From positions 1 to 64,000 of the forward strand of contig NZ_JAGENB010000012.1 in the NCBI RefSeq assembly GCF_019991125.1: 64,000 nt of DNA, written 5' to 3'. The stretch's first letter is position 1; the number at the start of each line of letters is the position of its first letter. Below, in pieces: positions 26,621 through 35,749 of the stretch. The stretch is from Phyllobacterium calauticae. GTDB taxonomy: Bacteria; Pseudomonadota; Alphaproteobacteria; Rhizobiales; Rhizobiaceae. The translations under genes were made by a program, and so were the position numbers. The notes below the pieces were generated by a model. The model saw nothing but the letters and a program-made list of their open reading frames with translations, made no database searches and was not told the origin of the DNA.

Positions 26621-28351
26621 ATGACACTTATTTATGAAAGCGGTTTCAACCGCACCCTCGACCAGCTCCTTGCAACCTATGGCGAGGCGGCCGCCCGTGG
26701 CACGCGCTTCGAAGCCTGGCTGTTCGAGGATGCGCCGAGCCGCCGCGCCGCCGAGGCAAGGCTTGCGGCTTTCGGTGTCGAGGCACGCCTGCACAGCGCC
26801 TACAAGCCGCTCCTGCATTTCTTTCTTGAGGACGTAAATACGGATGCGCTCAAGAGCATTACCATCGCCTATCCCGTGCACGAAAACTGCCCGCAGAACC
26901 GCTTTCTCCTCGAGACCTATCCGCTGGCAGCGCTGACCGGCACCGCCGAGCTGCGCTTTGAAACCGGCAGCAGTGCACCCTTCACCTATGACGTGACGCT
27001 GGTCTACAAGGACGGCCGCAGGGCTGAGCACAAGGTTTTCGCCCCCAATCGGATCAATATGGATTTCATCGGCGAAACCCTTGTCTCGCCCACCGGCTGG
27101 ATCAGGCTGAACGGCGCCTTCGAGGGCACACGCCTCGAGACCGACTATGAGGCCCTGTTCGCCAATGCCATGCGCGCCGTGATCGATCACGACTGGGGCA
27201 ATACCGAGCCCTATTTCGGCGAGCTCAACATCCGCGCAACTCTGCCCATGGCCGACCAGCCGCTGCCATTCGGCGATGAAGTCATCAGCCTGCGCGAGGC
27301 GCTGCACGAAGACTTCTATTTTTCTCTGCTGGAAGTATTCCAGAAAAAATCCGGCCGTCCGCTCGGCGACCGCGGGCTGCAGCCCGGCCAGATCATCCCG
27401 GAGATTGTCCGGGGCGAGGGCGCCCCAGCGGTCCGGATCGAAACCCGCACGCTCGATACATCCGAAGTATCCGGCGAGGCACAGTCTCTTGCGACGGCGC
27501 ATGCGCCCATCTTCGTTGCACAGGTCCGCACGGAACTTTCCGGCATCGAGGGCGAAACTTTCGAGGCACGCTCCCGTGCCGGGAGGGTGGTTCAAGCCCG
27601 CTACCACAGGGGCACCGATGCCGCCGTCATGATCAGCGGCGGCCAGCACCCGAATGAAACAACCGGTATCATCGGTGCGTTGCGCGGAGCGCAGGCACTG
27701 GCAGATCGTCCCGGCGCGCACTTCACCATTTCGCCGCTGGAAAATCCGGATGGTTACGCCGTGCACCATCGTCTGCGCACCGACAATCCGCGGCATATGC
27801 ACCATGCGGCGCGCTACACGGCGCTGGGCGACGACCTGGAATACCGCACCGCCGCTCAGCCTTACGAGAAAGCGATCCGCTTTGAGGCACTGCGCCTGAG
27901 TGGCGCACGCCTGCACATCAACCTACATGGCTACCCCGCCCATGAATGGACACGGCCGCTTTCCGGTTATGTGCCGCGCGGCTTTGCCATGTGGACCTTG
28001 CCGAAAGGTTTCTTCCTCATCATGCGTTACCAGCACGGATGGGAAGAGCGGGCCGAGCACTTCATCGATGCGGTGACCCGGCGCCTGGCCGCCGTGCCGG
28101 GGCTCGTCGCCTTCAACGACAGGCAGATCAGCCTCTACGAAACCCATGCGGGTGAAACCGGTTTCCGCATCATCAACGGCTTTCCCTGCCTGATCTCGGT
28201 CGATGACAGGCATGACGTGCCGTTGACGCTGATCACGGAATACCCCGATGAAACGATATATGGCGACGCGTTCATCGCCGGACATACCGCGCAGATGGAA
28301 ACGGTTCTTGCCGCATATGATGCGTTTCAGATGATCGAATCCGTGGCCTGA
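26621..28351 (+). CDS. M14-family zinc metallopeptidase with an unusual N-terminal module
   Basis: A 576-residue protein without a signal peptide. The C-terminal half is an M14 (carboxypeptidase A-like) domain: the zinc motif HxxE is in GGQHPNETTG (His about 343), the third zinc ligand His in INLHGYP (about 434), and a candidate catalytic Glu in ITEYPDE (about 540). Residues 1-320 match no domain I recognise. Last gene of the importer operon, 16 bases after permease 2, so it probably trims imported peptides in the cytoplasm. Carboxypeptidase, amidase or deacylase activity are all possible for this fold. Confidence 0.75.
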   Translation: MTLIYESGFNRTLDQLLATYGEAAARGTRFEAWLFEDAPSRRAAEARLAAFGVEARLHSAYKPLLHFFLEDVNTDALKSITIAYPVHENCPQNRFLLETYPLAALTGTAELRFETGSSAPFTYDVTLVYKDGRRAEHKVFAPNRINMDFIGETLVSPTGWIRLNGAFEGTRLETDYEALFANAMRAVIDHDWGNTEPYFGELNIRATLPMADQPLPFGDEVISLREALHEDFYFSLLEVFQKKSGRPLGDRGLQPGQIIPEIVRGEGAPAVRIETRTLDTSEVSGEAQSLATAHAPIFVAQVRTELSGIEGETFEARSRAGRVVQARYHRGTDAAVMISGGQHPNETTGIIGALRGAQALADRPGAHFTISPLENPDGYAVHHRLRTDNPRHMHHAARYTALGDDLEYRTAAQPYEKAIRFEALRLSGARLHINLHGYPAHEWTRPLSGYVPRGFAMWTLPKGFFLIMRYQHGWEERAEHFIDAVTRRLAAVPGLVAFNDRQISLYETHAGETGFRIINGFPCLISVDDRHDVPLTLITEYPDETIYGDAFIAGHTAQMETVLAAYDAFQMIESVA

Positions 28352-28361
28352 ACAAGGATCA

Positions 28362-29171
28362 TCAGCGCCTGTCGACGCGCTTCAGGAAACTCAGCACCGC
28401 CCCATTGAACAGCTCCGGCCTCTGTAGCGGGGCAAAATGGCTGACGCCGGGCAGGCTGATCAGTTCGGCACCGGGAATGCTGCGGGCGAGATAGGCAGCG
28501 TGTTCGGGTTTGATGAACTCGTCATGCTCGCTCTGCACGATGGCAACAGGCACGCGGATTCTGCCGAGATCGGCGGTGTTATAATTGGGTTCGGTCTGCA
28601 TCATCAGGCTGACCGCGCCGACAAAAGCGTCGAAGTCATCCGGCGTTGCCGAAAGCGCGGCGTAATCCTTCTTATGGCGGGCAAAACACCGGTCGATCAC
28701 TGGCGTCGGAACGAATTCCCGGGTGCCGCTCGGATCCATGTTGCAGCCGAAGAAGAAAACACCCGTGACGCGATCCGGCTTTTGGCTGGCAAGCACCAGC
28801 GCAATGCAGGCACCGTCGCTCCAGCCGACAAGTGCCGCTTTTGCAAGCTGCAATCTATCCATCACAGCGAGAACATCCGACGCCATCAGGTGATAGGTAT
28901 AGGGTCGCTCGTCCCGCGTGCTGCGACCATGGCCGCGGCTGTCGATGAGAATGACCCGGTGGCCGGAATGGACCAGGGCAGGAACCTGATACCCCCAGTT
29001 GCCGCTGTGACCGAGGCCGCCATGCAGGAGGATCACCGGAGCGCCGGAGCCGTAGGACGCATACCAGATCCGCGCGCCATCATGCTCGACATAGCCTTCA
29101 CCGCTTGCCGCGGGCAAAGGCGCCGCGCCATCCGCCTCGAACATCGTCAGATCGTCGTCCTTGAATGTCAT
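28362..29171 (-). CDS. Alpha/beta hydrolase in the aromatic-acid importer operon
   Basis: A 269-residue alpha/beta hydrolase: oxyanion-hole HGG (LLHGGLGHS), nucleophile elbow GWSDG, acidic residue in SEHDEF and His in GVSHFAP. No signal peptide. It starts 24 bases after the LivF-type ATPase stop and is the last gene of the importer operon. It may release aromatic acids from esters or open a lactone, since PcaD is a distant relative; the substrate cannot be read. It ends 10 bases from the convergent M14 gene. Confidence 0.8.
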   Translation of the reverse strand: MTFKDDDLTMFEADGAAPLPAASGEGYVEHDGARIWYASYGSGAPVILLHGGLGHSGNWGYQVPALVHSGHRVILIDSRGHGRSTRDERPYTYHLMASDVLAVMDRLQLAKAALVGWSDGACIALVLASQKPDRVTGVFFFGCNMDPSGTREFVPTPVIDRCFARHKKDYAALSATPDDFDAFVGAVSLMMQTEPNYNTADLGRIRVPVAIVQSEHDEFIKPEHAAYLARSIPGAELISLPGVSHFAPLQRPELFNGAVLSFLKRVDRR

Positions 29172-29195
29172 GGCGCCCCCAGTCGGAACAAGGCT

Positions 29196-29921
29196 TCAAT
29201 GGGCAAGGCTCGACACGCCAAGCAGCTGATGAACCGTTTCATCGTCCCTGGACAACTGCTCCGACGAGCCGTCCCAGACGATGCGACCGCGTTCGAGAAT
29301 AATGACACGCTCGGCAAATTCCAAGGCGCTCTGGATGCGCTGCTCCACCAGGAGGATCGTCATTTCACCGCTGGAAGCGAGGCGTGAAAACGCCGCCATC
29401 AGTTCCTCGCAGATAACCGGCGCCAGTCCCTCCAGCGGTTCGTCCAGAAGCAACAGGGAAGGGCGGCCAAGGATGGTGCGGGCCGTGGACAGCATCTGTT
29501 GTTCGCCGCCTGACAGTTTTGAACCGGAATTGGTGCGCCGTTCGTACAGGCGCGGAAACATGTCATAGGCTTCCTGCAATGCGCTGCGCGGCCTGCCTTT
29601 CAGGCCGACGAAAAGATTCTCCTCCACCGTCAGCGATGGAAAAATCGCCCGCGACTGCGGAACGAAACCGAGCCCGCTCCAGGCGCGCGCGGCGCTGTCC
29701 ATCGCGGTCAGGTCGCTGTTGCCGAGTTTGATGGTCCCGTCATAGCGCTTCGTCTGTCCGGCAAGTGTTGCGAATAGTGTCGTCTTGCCGACGCCGTTGC
29801 GGCCGAGCACGGCCACGCGTGACCCGGCTGCCGCGGTGAAAGAAATATTCTCGATCACCCGCGTCGGGCCATAGCCCGCGCACAGGTTTTCCACTTCAAG
29901 CTGCGCTGCTGGCATGGGCAT
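29196..29921 (-). CDS. Branched-chain-type ABC importer ATPase, LivF-like (PcaX/W class)
   Basis: A 241-residue ATPase of the LivF class: Walker A GRNGVGKTT, signature LSGGEQQML, Walker B LLLLDEP. I start at the ATG at 29921, preceded by GGGGAG and overlapping the preceding ATPase gene by 26 bases. It is the second ATPase of an importer of the branched-chain amino acid (HAAT) type. A PcaQ-type promoter upstream of the operon and the adjacent pca genes argue for protocatechuate or a related aromatic acid as substrate, as for pcaMNVWX of Sinorhizobium meliloti. Confidence 0.87.
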   Translation of the reverse strand: MPMPAAQLEVENLCAGYGPTRVIENISFTAAAGSRVAVLGRNGVGKTTLFATLAGQTKRYDGTIKLGNSDLTAMDSAARAWSGLGFVPQSRAIFPSLTVEENLFVGLKGRPRSALQEAYDMFPRLYERRTNSGSKLSGGEQQMLSTARTILGRPSLLLLDEPLEGLAPVICEELMAAFSRLASSGEMTILLVEQRIQSALEFAERVIILERGRIVWDGSSEQLSRDDETVHQLLGVSSLAH

Positions 29922-30660
29922 AGCTCCCCAGATAGGCTTCGCGCACCCGCGCATCTTCGGTCACGTCGCGTGGCGAACCATCGAAGATGACCGCCCCGGC
30001 AGCCAGCACCACGACGCGCTTGGCAAAGCGGAAAACAAGATCCATGTCATGCTCGATCATCAGCACCGCGAGATCACCCGGCAATTGCGCAAGCGCATTT
30101 TCGATCAGGAACGTATCGCTGTGCGGCACGCCCGCCGCCGGTTCATCCAGCAGCAGCACCTTCGGGCGCAGCGCCATCGCCAGGGCAATTTCCAGGAGGC
30201 GCTGCTGGCCATAGGCGATCGCGCCCACCGGCACGGATGCAAGCGCACCAAGATTGAGCGTTTCAAGGATGCCGCGCATTTCGCGCATCACCTGCGGCAT
30301 GGCATGAAAATTCCCGGCCATGCGCCCGGATTTGCCCTCGCGTTGCAGGATGGCCAGCGCCACATGCTCCTCGGGCGTCATTTCCGAGAACAACCGGGTG
30401 ACCTGAAAGGAACGCACGAGCCCGGCACGCACGCGCCGCATCGGACTGAAGCGGGAGATATCCTCGCCATCCATCAGCACCCGTCCGGAACTCGCCTGCA
30501 GGTGCCCGGTCACCAGATTGACGAAGGTGGTTTTCCCCGCGCCATTCGGGCCGATCAGCGCCAGCCGGTCTCCCCGTGCCATGGACAGCGAAACATCCCG
30601 GGTGACATCCAGCCCGCCAAAGGATTTTTTCAGCCGTTCGACTGCAAAGACCGTACTCAT
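29896..30660 (-). CDS. Branched-chain-type ABC importer ATPase, LivG-like
   Basis: A 254-residue LivG-class ATPase: Walker A GPNGAGKTT, signature-region YGQQRLLEIA, Walker B LLLDEPAAG. The true start is ATG 30660, after AAGGAGCAAGCC, overlapping the permease stop as ATGA; the longer frame begins inside livM. Works with the LivF-like ATPase to drive import. Confidence 0.88.
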   Translation of the reverse strand: MSTVFAVERLKKSFGGLDVTRDVSLSMARGDRLALIGPNGAGKTTFVNLVTGHLQASSGRVLMDGEDISRFSPMRRVRAGLVRSFQVTRLFSEMTPEEHVALAILQREGKSGRMAGNFHAMPQVMREMRGILETLNLGALASVPVGAIAYGQQRLLEIALAMALRPKVLLLDEPAAGVPHSDTFLIENALAQLPGDLAVLMIEHDMDLVFRFAKRVVVLAAGAVIFDGSPRDVTEDARVREAYLGSYAHASSAA

Positions 30661-31664
30661 GGCTTGCTCCTTGCAAAACGTCTGGCGAGATCTGCCGCCG
30701 TGCCATAGAGCCCCTTCGGCGCGAAGAGCACCACTGCAATCAGCAAGGCGCCGACAATGGTCAGCCAGTGAAACGGATTGGCGGCGGAGACCACATGTTC
30801 GAACCACATGAACACGACCGTGCCGGCAAGCGCGCCAAAGAGCGAGCCCGCACCGCCCAGCACCAGCATGACCAGCGCCTCGGCTGAGTTGGTGAAGCTC
30901 AGGCTGTCAAGCCCGACGACCTGCGTTGACACCGCATTGAGCGCACCGCCAATGCCGGCAACGGCGCCCGATATCACATACATCCTGATCAGGCTCGCCT
31001 TGACCGAAGCGCCCATGGCGCTGACGCGGACAGGGTCCTGGCGGATACCGCGGCACAGCATGCCGAAGGGCGAGCGCACGAGGATACGCAGGAGAACAAA
31101 GACAGCGATGAGCAGGACGATACCGAAGACGTAGGCCGTCCGCCCCCAGAGATCGAAGGCAAAGAGCCCAAGCAGCGGATCGGGTGCGATGCCGGAAAGG
31201 CCGTCGCTGCCGCCGGTATAGGTGGACGCCTTGTTGGCCGCTTCATGGAAGAGGTGAATGACCGCAATGGACAGGACCAGTTGCGCAAGGCCATGGCCGC
31301 GCAGGATGACGACACCGGAGACAAGACCGGCAACGGCTCCGGCGATCGCGCCAATACCGATCATGCTCAACGGTTCGGTGATGCCAAAGGTGACGGCCGC
31401 AATGCCTGCCGCATAGGCCCCCGCACCGAACAGCGCAGCATGGCCGAGGGTTGCAACACCGCAATAGCCGGTGACGAGGTCAAGCGACAGCACCAGCAGC
31501 ATGATGGCGATGATGCGGGTCAAAAGTGCCAGATTGTCCGGAAACAGGACGTAGCCGCCGATAGCAGCCAGGAGGATGACGGCAACGCCGATAAGATCAC
31601 GCTGCCACGGCCTGCCCGTGCGGACAGCCGGAGCGGCGGACGGGGAGATGTCGGTGGCACTCAT
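30657..31664 (-). CDS. Branched-chain-type ABC importer permease, LivM-like
   Basis: A 335-residue inner-membrane permease with about ten helices and the LivM-family GYCGVATLGHAALFGAGAYAA sequence near residue 65. The start is taken as ATG 31664, one base after the livH stop, not the upstream GTG/TTG frame. Partner of the LivH-like permease. Confidence 0.88.
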   Translation of the reverse strand: MSATDISPSAAPAVRTGRPWQRDLIGVAVILLAAIGGYVLFPDNLALLTRIIAIMLLVLSLDLVTGYCGVATLGHAALFGAGAYAAGIAAVTFGITEPLSMIGIGAIAGAVAGLVSGVVILRGHGLAQLVLSIAVIHLFHEAANKASTYTGGSDGLSGIAPDPLLGLFAFDLWGRTAYVFGIVLLIAVFVLLRILVRSPFGMLCRGIRQDPVRVSAMGASVKASLIRMYVISGAVAGIGGALNAVSTQVVGLDSLSFTNSAEALVMLVLGGAGSLFGALAGTVVFMWFEHVVSAANPFHWLTIVGALLIAVVLFAPKGLYGTAADLARRFARSKP

Positions 31665-31665
31665 G

Positions 31666-32529
31666 TCATTTCGCCCTTCCGAGAAGGCCGCGCGGGAACA
31701 CCCAGACGATCGCAATCACCGCGAGATAGAAGAAGAATTCGCCATATTCGGGCACGAGATAGCGTCCTGTCGTGTCGATGGCGCCAAGCAGAAGGCAGGC
31801 AATGAGGGCGCCCGGAATGGAACCGGCACCGCCGACCGAAACGACGACGAGGAAGGTCACCATATAGCGCAGCGCATAATAGGGCTCGACGGGCAAAAGT
31901 TCCGCACCGATCACGCCGCCGAAGGCAGCAAGCCCCACAGCGAGCGCAAAGCTTGCGGCATAAACGATCCGCGTGCGCACGCCGAGCGAAGCGGCCATGG
32001 CGGTGTTGTCGACGGAGGCGCGCAGCTTGACCCCGAACGAGGTGCGCTCGATGAGGAACCACAGGCCGAGCGCCACGGCGACGCCGCAAGCAATGGCAAA
32101 CAGCTTGTGGGCGGCGATGGTGCGGAAACCGAGATTGACCGGACCCTGCAGGTCGGCGGGAAGGGGAATGGTTTTCAATGTCGGGCCAAAGACATAATTG
32201 GCGAGGCCGATGACGCAGAAGGTGATGCCGATGGTCATCAGCACCTGCGTCAGTTCCGGCGCGCCATAGATGCGGCGATAGAGGAAGCGCTCCAGCGGAA
32301 TAGCGATGACGATCGTGCCGATGACGGCGAGAATGATGGCAAAACCGTAGCCAAGGCCCAGATCGCGCGCCGCATAGGACGCGATATAGCCGCCGATCAT
32401 GGCGAAGGCGCCATGGGCAAGGTTGACGACGCGCATCAGCCCCATGGTCACGGACAGGCCGATGGAGATGATGAAAAGCACCATCCCGTAGGCGAGCGCA
32501 TCGACGCCTATGCTGAAGAAAACCTGCAT
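31666..32529 (-). CDS. Branched-chain-type ABC importer permease, LivH-like
   Basis: A 287-residue permease of the LivH family with about eight helices and the NLAHGAFAMIGGYIA sequence near residue 36. It has an ATG at 32529. It follows the binding-protein gene after a 225-base gap that contains a RIME-like repeat. It starts the block livH-livM-livG-livF-hydrolase, which has gaps or overlaps of only a few bases. Confidence 0.9.
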   Translation of the reverse strand: MQVFFSIGVDALAYGMVLFIISIGLSVTMGLMRVVNLAHGAFAMIGGYIASYAARDLGLGYGFAIILAVIGTIVIAIPLERFLYRRIYGAPELTQVLMTIGITFCVIGLANYVFGPTLKTIPLPADLQGPVNLGFRTIAAHKLFAIACGVAVALGLWFLIERTSFGVKLRASVDNTAMAASLGVRTRIVYAASFALAVGLAAFGGVIGAELLPVEPYYALRYMVTFLVVVSVGGAGSIPGALIACLLLGAIDTTGRYLVPEYGEFFFYLAVIAIVWVFPRGLLGRAK

Positions 32530-32560
32530 CAGATCATCCCGGTCACGGAAAGAAGGCTAT

Positions 32561-32720
32561 CACCCCCCTCTGGGCTTCCGCCCATCTCCCCCACAAGGGG
32601 GGAGATCACATCGACATCTGCACGTGTACTGACTTTGCGATGTCTCAGAACTGACTGAAACAGTGATGCAGGCTGATCTCCCCCCTTGTGGGGGAGCTGT
32701 CCGGCAGGACAAAGGGGGGT
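32561..32720. repeat. RIME-like intergenic palindromic element
   Basis: Perfect 23-base arms at 32586-32608 (CTCCCCCACAAGGGGGGAGA, then TCA) and 32674-32696 are exact reverse complements. Each arm is itself partly palindromic. ACCCCCC/GGGGGGT sequences bound the element. The sequence and roughly 160-base size match the rhizobial intergenic mosaic elements (RIME). It sits between the importer binding-protein gene and livH. Confidence 0.8.
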
Positions 32721-32754
32721 ACCTGAATCAGATAAATTTCGCATCGGCTATCGC

Positions 32755-33927
32755 CTACTTGGCCGCAGCCAGACCGGGGTCGGGCTGTTTCTCGAACGTC
32801 TTGATTTCCTTGTTGTAATAGGCGCCGTCGCTGCCCTTGGCGACTTCGCGCAGATAGATGTTCTGCGTGATGTGCCGGGTTTCCGGATCGATGGACACCG
32901 GACCGCGCGGGCTTTCCCAGGCAAGGCCCTTCACCGCATCGACTGCCTTCTTGGCATCCTGCTTGCCGCCGGTGGCTTCGATCATCTTGTAGATCACATG
33001 CATGCCGTCATAGGCGCCGACTGAAGGGAATGAAAGTTCTGCCGGATTGCCGATGGCCTTGCGCGCCGCCTCGACAAAGGCCCTGTTCTCGGGCGAGTCA
33101 TGCGCAATGGCATAATGGAACGTGGTGAGGATACCGAGCGCCGCATCGCCAAGCGCCGGCAGATCGGATTCCTGCGTCAGATCGCCGGGCGCAAGAAACT
33201 GCACACCCGCTTCCTTCAGGCCATTTTCATTATAGGCTTTGACAAAACCCAGCGTCGTCGGGCCCGACGGCAGAAACGCAAAGACCGCCTGCGCCCCGGA
33301 ATTGCGCACGCGCTGCATGACCGGGCTGAAATCATTGGTCGACAGCGGCATGCGGATGGATTCGACGACCTTGCCGCCTTCCTTCTCGAAGGTGGTCTTG
33401 AACGCGTTTTCCGCATCCACGCCCGGCCCGTAATCGCTGACCACGGTGATGGCTTTCTCGATACCGCGCTCGCGGGCAATTTTGGCCATCGGCGCGGACG
33501 TCTGCCAGGTGGTGAACGATGTGCGCACCACATAGGGGCTCTTGGTGACAATGGCCGAGGTCGCCGCATTCATGACCACCAGCGGCACATTGGCCTGCTG
33601 CAGCAGCGGCGTGACAGCCATGGCATCGGGGGTGAAATAGAAGCCCGCGAGATACTGCACGCCTTCCTTCACCACCAGTTCCTGTGCCAGCGCCTTTGAT
33701 TGCGCGGGGTCAGCCTGCGGCACGTCGCGGTACAGCACTTCGATGGTATCATTGCCGATCTTGTTGCCATGGGTGGCGATATAGGCGTCAATGCCGGCCT
33801 TGAAGTTCTTGCCCTGAATGGCGAACGGGCCCGAGAACGGGCCGACCACGCCAATCTTGATCACATCCGCATAGGCCACGCCGCCAAGCAGGACGGCTGC
33901 CGCTGCAGCCAGAATAAGCTTTTTCAT
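32755..33927 (-). CDS. ABC importer periplasmic binding protein (LivK/PcaM-like)
   Basis: A 390-residue family 4 (branched-chain amino acid/aromatic acid) solute-binding protein with a signal peptide ending near VAYA-DV (about residue 20) and the GVVGPFSGPFAIQGK sequence. Two ATGs follow GGGAGGA; I choose the second (33927) for spacing. It heads the importer operon and lies directly downstream of pcaDCHGB. The promoter region carries a PcaQ-type site (34046-34061), so it is probably the protocatechuate-inducible binding protein. Confidence 0.86.
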   Translation of the reverse strand: MKKLILAAAAAVLLGGVAYADVIKIGVVGPFSGPFAIQGKNFKAGIDAYIATHGNKIGNDTIEVLYRDVPQADPAQSKALAQELVVKEGVQYLAGFYFTPDAMAVTPLLQQANVPLVVMNAATSAIVTKSPYVVRTSFTTWQTSAPMAKIARERGIEKAITVVSDYGPGVDAENAFKTTFEKEGGKVVESIRMPLSTNDFSPVMQRVRNSGAQAVFAFLPSGPTTLGFVKAYNENGLKEAGVQFLAPGDLTQESDLPALGDAALGILTTFHYAIAHDSPENRAFVEAARKAIGNPAELSFPSVGAYDGMHVIYKMIEATGGKQDAKKAVDAVKGLAWESPRGPVSIDPETRHITQNIYLREVAKGSDGAYYNKEIKTFEKQPDPGLAAAK

Positions 33928-34019
33928 CATTCCTCCCTTTGATCCCCTGCCGGCCAGATCATTCTCCTCATCTGGACCGTTTGGAATGTTTCGTTCAATG
34001 TCTCATACCGGTTGGTAAT

Positions 34020-34061
34020 GTAAAATGAAAACTATGCGCTATTGCATAATCCCTGAGTTAT
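34020..34061 (-). promoter_or_regulatory. Candidate PcaQ-activated promoter of the aromatic-acid importer
   Basis: ATAATC-CCTG-AGTTAT at 34046-34061 matches the PcaQ motif (ATAACC-N4-GGTTAA) at 9 of 12 specified positions. GTAAAATGA at 34020-34028 (TCATTTTAC on the minus strand) lies exactly 17 bases away. The same nine bases occur at the same distance from the perfect PcaQ site in the pcaD promoter (37760-37801), in the same orientation to the gene. Confidence 0.7.
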
Positions 34062-35131
34062 GATTGTTCCGGCGACTTGCCGTTTCCGAGCCCCGTTATG
34101 GAAGACAACAGGCTGCCCGTCGCCTGCAGCGATGTCGCTGATGCCATGACCATGGACGGCAGGATCATCCACTCCAGGGTCCACGCCGCGCCGGACCGCT
34201 CCTGCTCGTGCACCAGCGCCTGGTGCATGCCGGAAAGCTGCGTGGCGTTGTAGCGGGCGAGTGTGACAAGCAGTTCAGCCTGAACCGGATTCTGCTTGTG
34301 CGGCATCGCCGATGAACTTCCCCCGCCACGAAGGCTGATCTCGCCGCCGGATTGTGCAAGCAAGGCAATATCCTGCCCGATTTTTCCCAGACTGCCCGTC
34401 ACGAGCGAAAGGAAACCGGCGAAATCTGCGATACGGTCGCGCTGGCTGTGCCACTGCGGCGCGTCATGCAGGCCAAGCGCCGCGGCAAGGCGCTGTCGAA
34501 CGGCATTCGCCTTATCGCCAAGCTTTTCCAGCGTGCCCGCTGCGCCGCCCAGTTGAATGACCGGAAAAGCCCGGGTGAGAAAGGTGAGCCTTTGCCTGTC
34601 GCGAAACAAGGGTGCCCGCCACGCGTCGATGCGGTCATGCACGGTGATGGGGATAGCCGCCTGCATGCGCGTATGCCCCATCAGGCTGTTTGCGCCAAAG
34701 GCAGCCTCGAGCCCATCCAACCCCGCAATCACATCGTCCAGCCCCTCGGCAAGACAGGCAATGGCAGGCTTCAGCCGGATCATCAGGCTCGTATCGATGA
34801 CATCCTGACTGGTTGCGCCGAAATGCAGGGCGTTCCGATGTTCCTCAGGAATGACAGCACGCAGCTGCCGCATCAGTTCCGGCACAACGACACCGTCGCG
34901 GGCGGTAGCGGCCTTCAAGGCCATCATATCAGGCACGAAAGACCGGCAGGCTGTTGCAATTGCCCGCGCGGCATCGGCGGAGATGACCGCTTCATCCGCC
35001 TGTGCCTGCGCCAGTGCCGCCTCGAAATCGAGCATGGCGGCAATATCGGCGCTGGCGGAAAACCAGTCCGCCGCCGCTTGCGCGCCGAGAAGGCCGGAAA
35101 GAAACGGATGATCGAAGGGCGAGATACTCAT
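34058..35131 (-). CDS. pcaB: 3-carboxy-cis,cis-muconate cycloisomerase
   Basis: PcaB closes 3-carboxymuconate to 4-carboxymuconolactone. The 357-residue protein belongs to the fumarase/aspartase superfamily, with the signature GGGSSSAMPHKQNPV (about residues 270-284) and conserved HFGATSQDVIDT (about 103-114). It starts 3 bases after the pcaG stop. Last gene of pcaDCHGB. Confidence 0.95.
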   Translation of the reverse strand: MSISPFDHPFLSGLLGAQAAADWFSASADIAAMLDFEAALAQAQADEAVISADAARAIATACRSFVPDMMALKAATARDGVVVPELMRQLRAVIPEEHRNALHFGATSQDVIDTSLMIRLKPAIACLAEGLDDVIAGLDGLEAAFGANSLMGHTRMQAAIPITVHDRIDAWRAPLFRDRQRLTFLTRAFPVIQLGGAAGTLEKLGDKANAVRQRLAAALGLHDAPQWHSQRDRIADFAGFLSLVTGSLGKIGQDIALLAQSGGEISLRGGGSSSAMPHKQNPVQAELLVTLARYNATQLSGMHQALVHEQERSGAAWTLEWMILPSMVMASATSLQATGSLLSSITGLGNGKSPEQS

Positions 35132-35134
35132 CGG

Positions 35135-35749
35135 TCAGATATCGAAGAAGACAGTTTCCTTCTCCCCCTGCAGATGGATATCGAAATGGAAGGTCGAACC
35201 ATCCTTACGGGCGAGAAGCGTCGGCACGCGGTTGCGGTGCTCGATGCGCTGCAGCACCGGGTCTTCGGCGTTCGCGGCCTCTTCATCAGCGAAATACAGG
35301 CGGGTCTGCAGACCGATATTGATGCCGCGCGCCACGATCCACAGCGTCACATGCGGTGCCATCAGCCTGCCGTCCTTATAGGGCACACGGCCGGGCCTGA
35401 TCGTCTCGAACACATAGTCGCCGGTTTCCATATCCGTCGGGCAGCGGCCCCATCCGGTGAAATTCACATCGGCTGTACCGCGCATTTCCGAGGGGCTGTT
35501 GTACAGTCCCGCAGCATCCGCCTGCCAGATTTCCACCAGCGCATCGCGCAGCGGCGTGCCGGTGCCATCAAAAATCCGGCCGCGCAACGTGATGCGTTCA
35601 CCCAGCGTCTTGTCATTGACCATGGCAATGCCGAGATCGGTTGCATAGACACCCGTTATGCCGGAGAAATTCGGCGTGCAGCCGATATGCACATAGGGTC
35701 CCGCCGTCTGGGACGGTGTTTCCTTCAGAAAGCCCAAGGACTGAACCAT
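35135..35749 (-). CDS. pcaG: Protocatechuate 3,4-dioxygenase alpha subunit
   Basis: The alpha subunit of the intradiol dioxygenase that cleaves protocatechuate to 3-carboxymuconate. The 204-residue protein opens with the typical ETPSQTAGPYVHIG sequence and contains LVEIWQADAAGLY. It lacks the iron-binding set found in PcaH, as is normal. The start is ATG 35749, overlapping the pcaH stop as TGATG after GGAGGG; the TTG just before is rejected. Confidence 0.95.
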   Translation of the reverse strand: MVQSLGFLKETPSQTAGPYVHIGCTPNFSGITGVYATDLGIAMVNDKTLGERITLRGRIFDGTGTPLRDALVEIWQADAAGLYNSPSEMRGTADVNFTGWGRCPTDMETGDYVFETIRPGRVPYKDGRLMAPHVTLWIVARGINIGLQTRLYFADEEAANAEDPVLQRIEHRNRVPTLLARKDGSTFHFDIHLQGEKETVFFDI

